This document shows, piece after piece, positions 43,993 through 52,327 of a stretch of 64,000 nucleotides of DNA. The position numbers and the translations under genes are program-made. Origin of the DNA: Tistrella mobilis (lineage in GTDB: Bacteria > Pseudomonadota > Alphaproteobacteria > Tistrellales > Tistrellaceae). The notes beneath the pieces are model-generated. The model saw only the letters and a program-made list of their open reading frames with translations. It was not told the origin of the DNA and ran no database searches. The stretch covers positions 186,001 to 250,000 of the forward strand of contig NZ_JBBIAB010000001.1 in assembly GCF_039634785.1 (NCBI RefSeq), given 5' to 3'. Within the stretch, counting starts at the first letter, position 1; every line of letters begins with the position of its first letter.

Positions 43993-44643
43993 TCAGGAGA
44001 ATTCCCCATCCGGCGGATGGAGATGCAGGATCGGCCCGCCCGCCTCGGCGGCCTCGTCGGGATCATGGGTCACGATCAGCGCCGGCACACCACGCCTCCG
44101 CAGGCGGTCGAAGACCAGCGCCCTCAGGCGTGCGGCCAGCGGCCGGTCCAGCCGGGCGAAGGGTTCGTCCATCAGCACCGCCCGGGGATCCGCGGCCAGC
44201 ATGCGCATCAGCGCCACCCGCGCCCGCTGCCCGCCCGACAGGGTCGCCGGATGTCGCCCGCCCAGCCCGTCCAGCCCGGCCTCGGCCAGCGCCGCGGCGA
44301 TCCGGTCCCGCCGCGCCGCCCGGTCCAGCCCGGCCGGCAGGCCGAAACCGATATTGGCGGCCACCGTCAGATGCGGAAACAGCAGGTCGTCCTGCATCAT
44401 CAGCCCCACCCGGCGCCGCTCGGGCGGCAGGTCGTCGATCGGCCTTCCGTCCAGAAGGATGCGGCCGCGCATGGCCACGACCGGGTCGGCGATGCCGGCG
44501 ATCACCGCCAGCAGGGTCGATTTGCCGATGCCCGACGGCCCCAGCACCGCCCCGATCACCCCGGGCGACACGCCGAGGTTCAGCGGCCCCACCAGCCGGC
44601 GGCCGCCGATCGCCACCGCCACCTCCTCAAGCTCCAGGCTCAT
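43993..44643 (-). CDS. ynjD: ABC transporter ATP-binding protein (YnjD-like)
   Basis: A 216-residue ATPase. Walker A is GPSGIGKST near residues 35-43, the Q-loop MMQDDLLFPHLTV near 85, signature LSGGQRARVALMR near 133, Walker B AVLMDEPFARLDRPL near 155, switch His in IVTHDPDEA near 190. It resembles YnjD and other thiamine/polyamine-type subunits. Its ATG overlaps the permease stop by 4 bp. It is the last gene of the three-gene ynjBCD-type operon, 205 bp from the metZ start. The substrate is unknown. Confidence 0.88.
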   Translation of the reverse strand: MSLELEEVAVAIGGRRLVGPLNLGVSPGVIGAVLGPSGIGKSTLLAVIAGIADPVVAMRGRILLDGRPIDDLPPERRRVGLMMQDDLLFPHLTVAANIGFGLPAGLDRAARRDRIAAALAEAGLDGLGGRHPATLSGGQRARVALMRMLAADPRAVLMDEPFARLDRPLAARLRALVFDRLRRRGVPALIVTHDPDEAAEAGGPILHLHPPDGEFS

Positions 44644-46355
44644 CGGCGCCTCCGGCCGCCGGCCGGCTCGGGGATCAGGCTCGCCAGCAGAAAGCCCGCC
44701 GCCGGCAGCAGGGCCAGCAGCAGGGCTGCCGCCGCCGCCGCCCGACGGTCCAGCCCGGCCGCCGCCGCCACCGCTTCGGTCGCCAGCAGCGGGATCCGGC
44801 CGCCACCGATCATCACCGCCGGCAGATACTGCGCCACCCCGGCCGAAAAGCCGATCGCCGCCGCCACCGCCAGCGGCCGTGCGGTCAGCGGCAGCATCAC
44901 CGCCGCCCAGGCGCCGAAGCCGCTGCGGCCCAGGCTGCGGGCCAGCCGGCGCGGCCGCGGATCGGTCCGGCGATAGCTTTCGCGCAGCGCCAGAAAGACA
45001 TAGGGAAACACCGTCGCCAGATGGCACCAGACCAGGGCAAGCCCGGTACCATCCAGGCCAAGCCGCAGCACGGGGCCCTGCAACCCGGCCAGAAACGCCG
45101 CCGGCGGCAGCAGCAGCGGCAGATAGATCAGCGCGTCGCCGGCGTCATTGGCAGGGCGGCTGGCGGCAGGGCGGCTGGCCCGGCCTTCCAGCAGCAGCAG
45201 GGCCAGCGGCACCGCGATGATCACCGGCAGCAGGGCATAGAGCGCGCTTGCCCCCGCCGCAGGGGCCAGACCGGCCGCCATGCCCGTCAGCCGTGCCGTC
45301 GACCAGCCGGCGGGCAGCGGGTCGGGGAAGCGCCAGACCGCGGCCCCGGCCCAGAAGACCAGCGTCACCACGGCCAGCACCGCCATCACCAGCACCAGCA
45401 GCCCCAACCCGGCGGCAAGGCGGGAGGCAAAGGGCGCCAGCGGCCGGCGGGGGCGGACGGTCAGCCGGTCCGCCCCGCCGCACCGCACCAGCCGTTCGAT
45501 GCAAAGCCCGGCCAGGATCACCCCGACCGCCAGGATCAGCTGAAGCAGGGCGGCCGCGGCACCGGCCGCCGCGCGGGCCGGATCGGGGTCGAACAGCAGC
45601 GACAGGCTGCGCACCGCCAGCACCGGCGGCAGGCTGGGCCCCAGCACCAGCGCCATGTCGACCGTGCCCAGCCCATAGACCGCCACCGCCGCAACCGGCA
45701 GGCGCAGCAGCGGCCAGATCTGCGGCGCCACCACCCGCCACCAGGCGCTGGCGGCCGGCCAGCCCAGGCTGCGCGCCCGATCGAGTGCGGCGCGCGCGCC
45801 CACCCGTTCCTGCGCCGCGATGGTCAGCGCCAGCAGGAAGGGCATCTCTTTCACCACCAGCCCTGCGATCAGCGACAGCCCCCAGGCATCGCCGGGCAGC
45901 GGCAGATCGGGCGGCAGCGCCCGCCCGTCGGCGCGCGTATAGACCCAGCCGCCCGCCAGACGGAACAGCAGTCCCGTGGGCGCGATCAGGAAGGCGAGCC
46001 CCACCGCCACGGCGGCATGGGGGGCGGCCACCAGGACAAGGGCCAGCCGCTCGGTGGCCCCGGCCCGGCCGGGGCGTGCCGCGACCAGCGCCGCGATCGC
46101 CCCGGCAAGCGCCGCCGAGATCAGGGTCGCCGCCACCGCCACCAGAACCGAGGTCAGGATCGATCGTCCGATGCCCGGCTCGGCCGCCAGCAGCCGCCAG
46201 GCGGAAAGCGGGGCCGCGGCGACCGCCCCGACCAGCCCGCCCGCCAGCGGCGGTGCCAGCACCGCGGCCGCGATCCAGGGGGCGGCGGCCAGCAGCGGCG
46301 ACCGCGCGGGCGGCGCCGCCGGCCGCCAGTCTCCGGCACCCGGCTGCCCGGTCAC
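44640..46355 (-). CDS. ynjC: ABC transporter permease (YnjC-like, fused two-domain)
   Basis: A 571-residue permease made of two fused halves, each with about six helices and an EAA-type loop (first: RAALDRARSLGWPAASAWWR near 195; second: RTDPRPRRLARSLGRSGFGA near 480). This double-length architecture is shared by YnjC and ThiP. A tandem 15-bp duplication (45150-45179) yields a repeated SRPA in a loop. The ATG start overlaps nothing but lies 7 bp after the binding protein stop. With YnjB- and YnjD-like partners it forms an importer of an unidentified compound. Confidence 0.88.
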   Translation of the reverse strand: MTGQPGAGDWRPAAPPARSPLLAAAPWIAAAVLAPPLAGGLVGAVAAAPLSAWRLLAAEPGIGRSILTSVLVAVAATLISAALAGAIAALVAARPGRAGATERLALVLVAAPHAAVAVGLAFLIAPTGLLFRLAGGWVYTRADGRALPPDLPLPGDAWGLSLIAGLVVKEMPFLLALTIAAQERVGARAALDRARSLGWPAASAWWRVVAPQIWPLLRLPVAAVAVYGLGTVDMALVLGPSLPPVLAVRSLSLLFDPDPARAAAGAAAALLQLILAVGVILAGLCIERLVRCGGADRLTVRPRRPLAPFASRLAAGLGLLVLVMAVLAVVTLVFWAGAAVWRFPDPLPAGWSTARLTGMAAGLAPAAGASALYALLPVIIAVPLALLLLEGRASRPAASRPANDAGDALIYLPLLLPPAAFLAGLQGPVLRLGLDGTGLALVWCHLATVFPYVFLALRESYRRTDPRPRRLARSLGRSGFGAWAAVMLPLTARPLAVAAAIGFSAGVAQYLPAVMIGGGRIPLLATEAVAAAAGLDRRAAAAAALLLALLPAAGFLLASLIPEPAGGRRRR

Positions 46356-46362
46356 GCCCGGC

Positions 46363-47646
46363 TCAGCCGGCCAGATAGCGCCGCGCCCATTCGGCCTCCA
46401 GCCAGTCGGTCCAGCTGGGATGCGGCTCGGGGATGGCGGGGCCCAGCTCCTCTTCGCTCGGCCAGGCGGGGCCCAGATCGATGTCGCGGAACACCGCCCG
46501 GTCCTCTGCCGACAGCCGCCCGGCTGACAGCACGGTCATGTCGCCCCAGATCAGCGGATCCAGCTTGGCGGCCTGAACCTCGGGCGAGATCAGCATGTTG
46601 GCGAAGACCATCGCCCCCGCCTTGGCATCGGCATTGGCGGGAATGGCGATGAAATGGGCATTGGCGATGCTGCCGCCCGACCAGCCGATCACCCGGGTGG
46701 AGGCCGGCATCAGCCCCGAGGCGATGGCCGAGGCCGCCTGGCCCGGATGGAAGGTGAAGCCCAGATCCACCGCGCCATCGGCCTGCATCCGCTCCAGCGC
46801 CGGGCCGTTGGGCGGGAAGGCCCGCCCCTCGCGCCACATCGCCGGCCGGATCCGGTCGAGCCAGGCCCAGAGCGGCGCGGTCAGGCCCGGCGCCTTGGCC
46901 GGATCCACCGGGCGCGCCAGGGCCGGGCGCTTTTCCTTGGGCAGCAGCATGATCAGCATCTGCTTGAGGAAGGCGCTGCCGATGAAATCCGGCGGCGCCG
47001 GATAGGTGAAGCGGCCGGGATGGGCCTCGATCCAGTCGGCGAGGGCGGCGGGGCTGCGCGGCGGCTCGGGCGTCACCGTCCGGTCGTAGACCAGGCCGAA
47101 CTGCGACAGCCCCCAGGGCACCTCGTAGCCGTCGACCGGCAATGACCCGTCGCGGGCAAGTGCCGGATTGGCCCCCAGATCGATGAAGCGGGCATTGGGC
47201 AGCCGGTCGAGCATCGGCCCCCAGAGCAGATCCGCCGTGCGCAGCGCCGCGAAATTCTCGCCGTTGATCCAGATGAGATCGACCGAACCGCCATCGGTCT
47301 TTCTCCCTGCCGCCGCCTCGGCCTTGATCCGGGCCACCGCCTCGGCGGTATCGGCCAGCTTCACAAGCTCGACGACGACATCGCAGCAGCCCTCGGTCTC
47401 GGCCGCCACGCGTTCGATGAATTCGTTGATGTCGGGATCACCGCCCCAGGCATTGAAGCGCACGGTCTGGCCGCGGGCCTCGTCCAGCACCGCCTGCCAG
47501 TCGGTCTGCGCCCGCAGCTGGGCCCCCTGGGGCTTCGGTGCCGGCTGCGGCGCGGGGGCCGTGGTCCCGGCCGCATGGGCCGCCGCCCCCCAGGCCAGCG
47601 CCACCGCCAGGGCCACCCGTCCTCCGATCCGCATCCACAGCGTCAT
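46363..47646 (-). CDS. ynjB: ABC transporter substrate-binding protein (YnjB-like)
   Basis: A 427-residue periplasmic binding protein. The signal peptide covers about residues 1-26 (ALAVALAWGAAAHAAG). The mature protein has WQAVLDEARGQTVRFNAWGG, followed by INEFIERVAAE, then WINGENFAALRTADLLWGP and PWGLSQFGLVYDR, segments typical of YnjB. The protein is somewhat longer than E. coli YnjB (388 aa). It is the first gene of the operon, with ynjC and ynjD. The ligand of this group is not known; neighbours do not reveal it. Confidence 0.88.
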   Translation of the reverse strand: MTLWMRIGGRVALAVALAWGAAAHAAGTTAPAPQPAPKPQGAQLRAQTDWQAVLDEARGQTVRFNAWGGDPDINEFIERVAAETEGCCDVVVELVKLADTAEAVARIKAEAAAGRKTDGGSVDLIWINGENFAALRTADLLWGPMLDRLPNARFIDLGANPALARDGSLPVDGYEVPWGLSQFGLVYDRTVTPEPPRSPAALADWIEAHPGRFTYPAPPDFIGSAFLKQMLIMLLPKEKRPALARPVDPAKAPGLTAPLWAWLDRIRPAMWREGRAFPPNGPALERMQADGAVDLGFTFHPGQAASAIASGLMPASTRVIGWSGGSIANAHFIAIPANADAKAGAMVFANMLISPEVQAAKLDPLIWGDMTVLSAGRLSAEDRAVFRDIDLGPAWPSEEELGPAIPEPHPSWTDWLEAEWARRYLAG

Positions 47647-47714
47647 CCCTCGGCATCCTCTTCCAGGCTGTCGGTCGTCTCAAGCATATGCCGGATCATC
47701 GGCGGGCGCACAAA

Positions 47715-48575
47715 TCACGTCGGCGTGCGCGCATCTCCGCCCGCCGGCCCGCCCGCCGGATCACAGGTCATGGTCGAGACGTGATGGACCATCCGCGTCC
47801 GCTCGGCACCATCGACCGCATCGATGGTCAGGTCCAGCTGCTGGCGCAGCGGCAGGCCGGTTGCGGTGTCGTAGATCTCTTCCGTCACATAGTCCGACGA
47901 CAGATAGCCCGCGCGCACCACCCCGGGCGCCACCTCGGTCATCTGATGCGACACGGTGCGGATCATCACCGCCGGGCGGCCGTCGATCTCCATGCCGCCC
48001 GCCACCACCCGGCTGCGTTCGGCGGCCTCGGGCCGGCGCACATAGACGCTTTGCGCCGGATCGGCCACCAGCGCCTGCTGGAACAGGGCGATCAGCGGCG
48101 GATCTGGCGGCACCGGCAGGTCGTCGCCCTGGTCGAGCGGCCGGCCATAGACGCCGGCCCCGCCCAGAAAGCCCAGATAGCCCGACAGCAGATAGGCGGG
48201 GCGAAGCGCGGGGTCGCGATCGGCATCCCCATCCATCCGCACCACCACCCGGCCCTCGGACGGCACCATGCGCGCGCCCACCGAGGCGTTGCGGAAGGCG
48301 GCGGCAAGCCGGACCGCGCCATCGTCCAGGGGGTGATAGGCAACCCCGACCGGGCCCTCGCTGCGGCTTTCCCGCGCGCCGATCCGCGGATCCAGCGTCG
48401 CCTGCATCGCCAGCCGGCAGTCGAGTTCGGTCTCAGCCCCAGGCCCTGCCAGCGTCACCGGCCCGTCGAAGGGCCGGACCGGTTCATCCGCCAGGAATGC
48501 CACCGGCGCCTTCGTCGCACAGGCGGCAAGCCCCAGCAGGGCCAGAACGGCGAGGTGGCGGCTGATCTGCGGCAT
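47715..48575 (-). CDS. Putative lipoprotein of unknown function
   Basis: A 286-residue protein with a lipoprotein signal: LALLGLAACATKAP at residues 10-23, where the LAAC lipobox gives Cys19 as the lipidated residue, with lysine-free flanks. The rest is beta-rich, with internal MVPSEGRVVVRMDGDAD and a late IDAVDGAERTRMVHHVSTMT. No known domain is recognised. It is separated by 68 bp from ynjB, which lies downstream on the same strand, so it could be part of that unit, or a single envelope gene. Nothing in the sequence gives its role; the tail is Pro/Gly-rich. Confidence 0.75.
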   Translation of the reverse strand: MPQISRHLAVLALLGLAACATKAPVAFLADEPVRPFDGPVTLAGPGAETELDCRLAMQATLDPRIGARESRSEGPVGVAYHPLDDGAVRLAAAFRNASVGARMVPSEGRVVVRMDGDADRDPALRPAYLLSGYLGFLGGAGVYGRPLDQGDDLPVPPDPPLIALFQQALVADPAQSVYVRRPEAAERSRVVAGGMEIDGRPAVMIRTVSHQMTEVAPGVVRAGYLSSDYVTEEIYDTATGLPLRQQLDLTIDAVDGAERTRMVHHVSTMTCDPAGGPAGGDARTPT

Positions 48576-48692
48576 CAGGGGCCCTCCTGCATCATCTGTC
48601 TTCCAGCTTCGGTCCCATACACGCCCGGAACGGCCGGAAGGTCAACCATGCAGAAACCATGGGCCCCACAGGCGGCGGCCGCATCTGCGGCC

Positions 48693-48721
48693 TTGATCGC
48701 GGCGGGGCGCCCGGCTATCTT
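48693..48721 (+). promoter_or_regulatory. Promoter of tRNA-Gly
   Basis: TTGATC at 48693-48698 and TATCTT at 48716-48721 are separated by exactly 17 bp, a good fit to sigma-70 boxes. The tRNA begins 11 bases after the -10 box, consistent with a short 5' leader. Confidence 0.7.
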
Positions 48722-48732
48722 GCCTGCACCGC

Positions 48733-48807
48733 GCGGGCGTAGTTCAGCGGTAGAACGTCAGCTTCCCAAGCTGAATGTCGTCGGTTCGATCCCGATCGCC
48801 CGCTCCA
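48733..48807 (+). tRNA. tRNA-Gly (CCC anticodon)
   Basis: All cloverleaf parts can be traced. The acceptor arms GCGGGCG and CGCCCGC pair perfectly, the D arm is GTTCAGCGGTAGAAC, the anticodon stem TCAGC/GCTGA holds loop TTCCCAA, and the T arm is GTCGG-TTCGATC-CCGAT. The loop places CCC at the anticodon, reading GGG. The terminal CCA is encoded (48805-48807). It is followed directly by an intrinsic terminator. Confidence 0.96.
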
Positions 48808-48815
48808 GTTTCAGA

Positions 48816-48852
48816 AAAACACCCCGCCAGGGCAGCCCTGGCGGGGTGTTTT
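48816..48852 (+). terminator. Intrinsic terminator of tRNA-Gly
   Basis: A 17-bp stem built around ACACCCCGCCAGGG and its complement, with a CAG loop, preceded by five A and followed by TTTTC. Because the A- and T-tracts flank both sides it could also stop transcripts from the minus strand. Confidence 0.9.
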
Positions 48853-48883
48853 CGTCTGCGGCGGATATGCGTGCAGCGCAAGC

Positions 48884-48914
48884 CCCGTGCAGGGGGCGAC
48901 GCCCCCTGCACGGG
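48884..48914 (-). terminator. Long palindrome between tRNA-Gly and icd
   Basis: CCCGTGCAGGGGGC (48884-48897) pairs with its perfect complement (48901-48914) across a 3-base loop. It lies 6 bases downstream of the icd stop on the minus strand. It lacks a T-run. Its sequence resembles the ugpB-ugpA hairpin at 9744-9776, which hints at a repeated palindrome family. Confidence 0.7.
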
Positions 48915-48920
48915 TCCGGA

Positions 48921-50423
48921 TCAGGCTTCGCCCTGGTCGCGGCTGAAGCCGTCGGCGCCATCGGTCACCAGCAGCTTCTCGACATGCATCCAGCGATGGC
49001 GCGCGCCCACCTTGCCGATCAGGGCCAGGGCCGCGGCATCGTCGAAACCGGCCGCGGCATCGGCGCGGCGCACGAAACGGGCGCGCCAGTGGGGGGTGAG
49101 TTCGGTGCGCGACACCGCCCCCGGCCAAATCGCGGTGCCGCGGTTGGACAGGTGCTTCAGCCGGAAGGGAGAGCCTTCGGCCAGCGCCGTGATCTCGGCA
49201 CCCAGTTCTGCAGGGTCTGCGTTCTCCACCTCGAAGAACAGGTCGAAGCCGACATCGTCACGGGTGGTGACGGTGATGCGGTCGGGCAGGGCAGGGGTCG
49301 GGGCCTGGACGGCGGCTGCGTCCGCCCCGGCCGGTGCCGTCACCTCGGGCAGGGCGGCGGGGTCGACCCGCTCCAGATTGGCGGCCACCGCCTCGGCAAA
49401 GGCCATGGTCGATGCCGCCTCGACCTTGCCGCGGGCCAGATCGCCGGTCAGCACCCGGCCTTCGGACAGGGTCAGCGCCAGCGCCGCCTCGATCCGCGCC
49501 GCCGCACGGGCCTCGCCCAGATGGCGCAGCAGCATCAGGCCCGCCTGCAGAAAGGCGGTGGGGTTGGCAAGGCCGCGGCCGGCGATATCGGGGGCCGAGC
49601 CGTGGACCGCCTCGAACATCGCCGCATGGTCGCCGACATTGGCGCTGGCGGCGAGGCCCAGGCCGCCGACCAGGCCGGCGGCCAGGTCCGACAGGATGTC
49701 GCCGTTCATGTTGGTCATGACCGCGACGTCGATCTGCTCGGGCGCCACCACCAGCTTGTGGGCGCAGGCATCGACGATCATGTGGTCGGTGGTGATGTCG
49801 GGATAGCCGGCGCCCACCGCCTCGACCGTGCGCTTGAACAGGCCCTCGGTCAGCTTCAGGATATTGGCCTTGTGCACCGCGGTCACGCGGCTGCGGCCTT
49901 CGCGCCGGGCCAGTTCATAGGCCGCGCGGGCGATCTTGGCAGAGCCGCGGCGGGTGATCAGCTTCAGCGCCTGGGCGGTGTCCGGCGTCTGCATGTGTTC
50001 GATGCCGGCATACAGGTCTTCCACATTCTCGCGCACGATCACCATGTCGATGCCGCGGCCCGAGAACGGGGTGGTGATGCCGGCCAGTTCCTTCACCGGC
50101 CGGATGTTGGCATACATCTCGAACAGCTTGCGCAGCGTCACATTGGCGCTTTTGCCGCCATGGCCGACCGGGGTTTCCAGCGGCGCCTTCAGCACCAGAC
50201 GGGCGCGTTCGATCGCGTCGACCGTCTCGGCCGGCACGCCGGTCGCGACGCCGGCCGCAAAGGCGCGGCCGCCGGCGATCGCCGGTGTCCATCTCACCGG
50301 GGCGGCCGCCGCCTCGAAGATCAGCCGCACGGCTGCAGCGATCTCGGGTCCGATCCCGTCGCCTTCGATCAACACCACTTCGTGGGCGACGGGCTTGACG
50401 GTCTCAGTGGTCGTGGACGGCAT
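48921..50423 (-). CDS. icd: Isocitrate dehydrogenase, long form, NAD-type signature
   Basis: A 500-residue decarboxylating dehydrogenase that converts isocitrate to 2-oxoglutarate in the TCA cycle. Residues 1-340 are the catalytic domain: [11 protein letters not shown], the substrate segment [33 protein letters not shown] with the metal Asp residues. A 150-residue C-terminal extension follows, as in Thermus and Rickettsia enzymes. The cofactor loop reads [11 protein letters not shown], with Asp-Ile where NADP enzymes have Lys-Tyr, so NAD+ is likely the cofactor. Start [10 protein letters not shown] has GAGGAG upstream. Alternative: homoisocitrate or tartrate dehydrogenase, less likely given the C-terminal domain. 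Confidence 0.9.
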   Translation of the reverse strand: MPSTTTETVKPVAHEVVLIEGDGIGPEIAAAVRLIFEAAAAPVRWTPAIAGGRAFAAGVATGVPAETVDAIERARLVLKAPLETPVGHGGKSANVTLRKLFEMYANIRPVKELAGITTPFSGRGIDMVIVRENVEDLYAGIEHMQTPDTAQALKLITRRGSAKIARAAYELARREGRSRVTAVHKANILKLTEGLFKRTVEAVGAGYPDITTDHMIVDACAHKLVVAPEQIDVAVMTNMNGDILSDLAAGLVGGLGLAASANVGDHAAMFEAVHGSAPDIAGRGLANPTAFLQAGLMLLRHLGEARAAARIEAALALTLSEGRVLTGDLARGKVEAASTMAFAEAVAANLERVDPAALPEVTAPAGADAAAVQAPTPALPDRITVTTRDDVGFDLFFEVENADPAELGAEITALAEGSPFRLKHLSNRGTAIWPGAVSRTELTPHWRARFVRRADAAAGFDDAAALALIGKVGARHRWMHVEKLLVTDGADGFSRDQGEA

Positions 50424-50786
50424 GTTCCGGCTCTCCTCGATGCGGGACGGGTGCATGGCCGCCGGCATCCCCCCGACACCGCTCAGGTCACGCGCCCGCG
50501 CGGCATTTGGGCACAGATCCGCCGTTTGTAAAGTTGCTTCAATCACAGTTTGCCGCCGATGGACCAAAGTCGGGGGCAGATTGAACCCCCGGGCGCAGCC
50601 GCATCGCCCCCCGTCCGACCCTCGCGTTCATGATGCAGCGCGGCAAATTGTCGCTCGATGTCAAGTGACCGGGCGCCGAAGGCCCCAGGCTCGTGGATGA
50701 ACATCGCAAACGACGCCGACCACGGCGCAAGGCATGTGGCACCGGACACGCGGGGAGCGCGTCGCCGGGCCGCAGACGGGGGTCTC
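50424..50786. other. Divergent gap between icd and amine permease genes
   Basis: This 363-bp gap must hold the icd and permease promoters. A hairpin of GGGGG and CCCCC arms (50572-50590) and a small GTCA/TGAC repeat at 50660-50669 are the only structures noted. An open frame back to 50658 extends the permease but its codons are unlike the rest. No small gene is supported. Confidence 0.5.
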
Positions 50787-52250
50787 ATGTCCACGATCAC
50801 GGAAGCAACCGGTGCCAAGGGCCCGGCTGCGCCGGCGGCCGGCGCACTGCGCCGCGACGCCGTCGGCGTCTCGCACATCGTCTTCTTCGTCCTGGCTGCG
50901 GCGGCGCCGCTGACCGCAGTGGTCGGCGCCTCGCCCGCGGCCTTCGCCTTCGGCAACGGCGCCGGCGTGCCCGGCACCTATCTGCTGGTGGGCGCACTCT
51001 ATCTGCTGTTCGCCGCCGGCTTCACCGCCATGAACCGCTTCGTCGGCTCGGCCGGCGGCTTCTATCCCTTCATCGCCGCCGGTCTCGGCAAGCCGGTCGG
51101 CGTGGGCGGGGCGCTGATCGCGCTCGCCACCTACAACGCCATCGACATCGCGGTCTTCGGCCTGTTCGGCTTCTTCATGGCCGACACCACCGGCGGCCTG
51201 CTGCCCTGGTGGGCCTTCGCGCTGGCGCTGGGTCTCGCCGTCCATGTCTGCGGCATGCGCCGGATCGAGTTCAGCGGCCGGGTGCTCGGCATCTGCATGG
51301 CGGCGGAAATCCTGATCCTGCTGGTGCTGGACCTCGCGATCGTCGCCACCGGCGGCGGCCCCGAAGGCTTCACCGCCACCAGTTTCGCCCCCGCCACCAT
51401 CGGCGGCGAGGGGCTGGGCATCGGCCTGGTCTTCGTCGTCGCCTCGTTCATCGGCTTCGAAGCCACCGTCATCTTCGGTGAAGAGGCCCGCGATCCGCGG
51501 CGGACCATCCCGATCGCCACCTATGTGGCGGTGGTGGTGATCGCCTGCTTCTATGCCTTCTCGACCTGGGCGATCACCCAGTATTACGGCCCGTCCCATA
51601 TCGTCGCCGCCGCCACCGAACACACCGCCACCCTGTTCTTCGATGCCTCGGACGCGCTGCTCGGCCCGGCGGTGACCACGATCATGAACCTGCTGCTGAT
51701 CACCAGCCTGTTCGCCTGCGCGCTGTCGTTCCACAACACCATCAACCGCTATTTCTTCGCCATCGGCCGGGAAGGTCTGGCCTGGGCCGGCCTTGCCCGC
51801 ACCCATGCCGATCACCAGTCTCCTCATGTGGCAGGGCTGGTGCAGACCGGGCTTGCCATGGCTGCCGTCATCCTGTTCGCGCTTTCGGGTCTCGACCCCT
51901 TCGCCGTGGTCTTCGCCTGGATGAGCACCTTCGCCAGCATCGGCATTCTGGTGATGCAGATCCTGGTCTCGCTGTCGGTGCTGGGCTTCTTCCGCAGCGA
52001 CAGCCGCGGCGTCCGGCTCTGGAACCGGGCGATCGCGCCGGCACTGTCGGGCCTCGGGCTTGCCGTCTGTCTCTGGCTGGTGATCGCGAATGTCGAGCTG
52101 GTCAGCGGATCGGATTCGGGCCTGGTCGCCGCCTTCCCGCTGCTGATCCTGGCGATCGGCGCCCTCGGCATCGCCTTCGCCCTGGGCCTGCGCGCCCGCA
52201 GGCCCGCCGTCTATGCCCGCATCGGCAGGGCCTTCGAAGAGATCGCCTGA
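50787..52250 (+). CDS. APC family amino acid/amine permease
   Basis: A 487-residue inner-membrane transporter of the amino acid-polyamine-organocation superfamily with about twelve helices. The N-terminal VGVSHIVFFVLAAAAPLTAV is the broken TM1 region, and the central VFVVASFIGFEATVIFGEEA is the conserved TM6 with its consensus GFE motif. A hydrophilic 40-residue head precedes TM1. The start MSTITEATGAKG is preferred over upstream Met codons. The copper amine oxidase follows 77 bp downstream, so it probably imports an aromatic or aliphatic amine, or a precursor amino acid. Confidence 0.88.
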   Translation: MSTITEATGAKGPAAPAAGALRRDAVGVSHIVFFVLAAAAPLTAVVGASPAAFAFGNGAGVPGTYLLVGALYLLFAAGFTAMNRFVGSAGGFYPFIAAGLGKPVGVGGALIALATYNAIDIAVFGLFGFFMADTTGGLLPWWAFALALGLAVHVCGMRRIEFSGRVLGICMAAEILILLVLDLAIVATGGGPEGFTATSFAPATIGGEGLGIGLVFVVASFIGFEATVIFGEEARDPRRTIPIATYVAVVVIACFYAFSTWAITQYYGPSHIVAAATEHTATLFFDASDALLGPAVTTIMNLLLITSLFACALSFHNTINRYFFAIGREGLAWAGLARTHADHQSPHVAGLVQTGLAMAAVILFALSGLDPFAVVFAWMSTFASIGILVMQILVSLSVLGFFRSDSRGVRLWNRAIAPALSGLGLAVCLWLVIANVELVSGSDSGLVAAFPLLILAIGALGIAFALGLRARRPAVYARIGRAFEEIA

Positions 52251-52327
52251 CCGTCCGCTCTCACACCTTTCCCGGCCCCCGCATCCCCCGCATTCCTTCA
52301 GACGTCACGCCTTCAGGAGTTCGCCCC

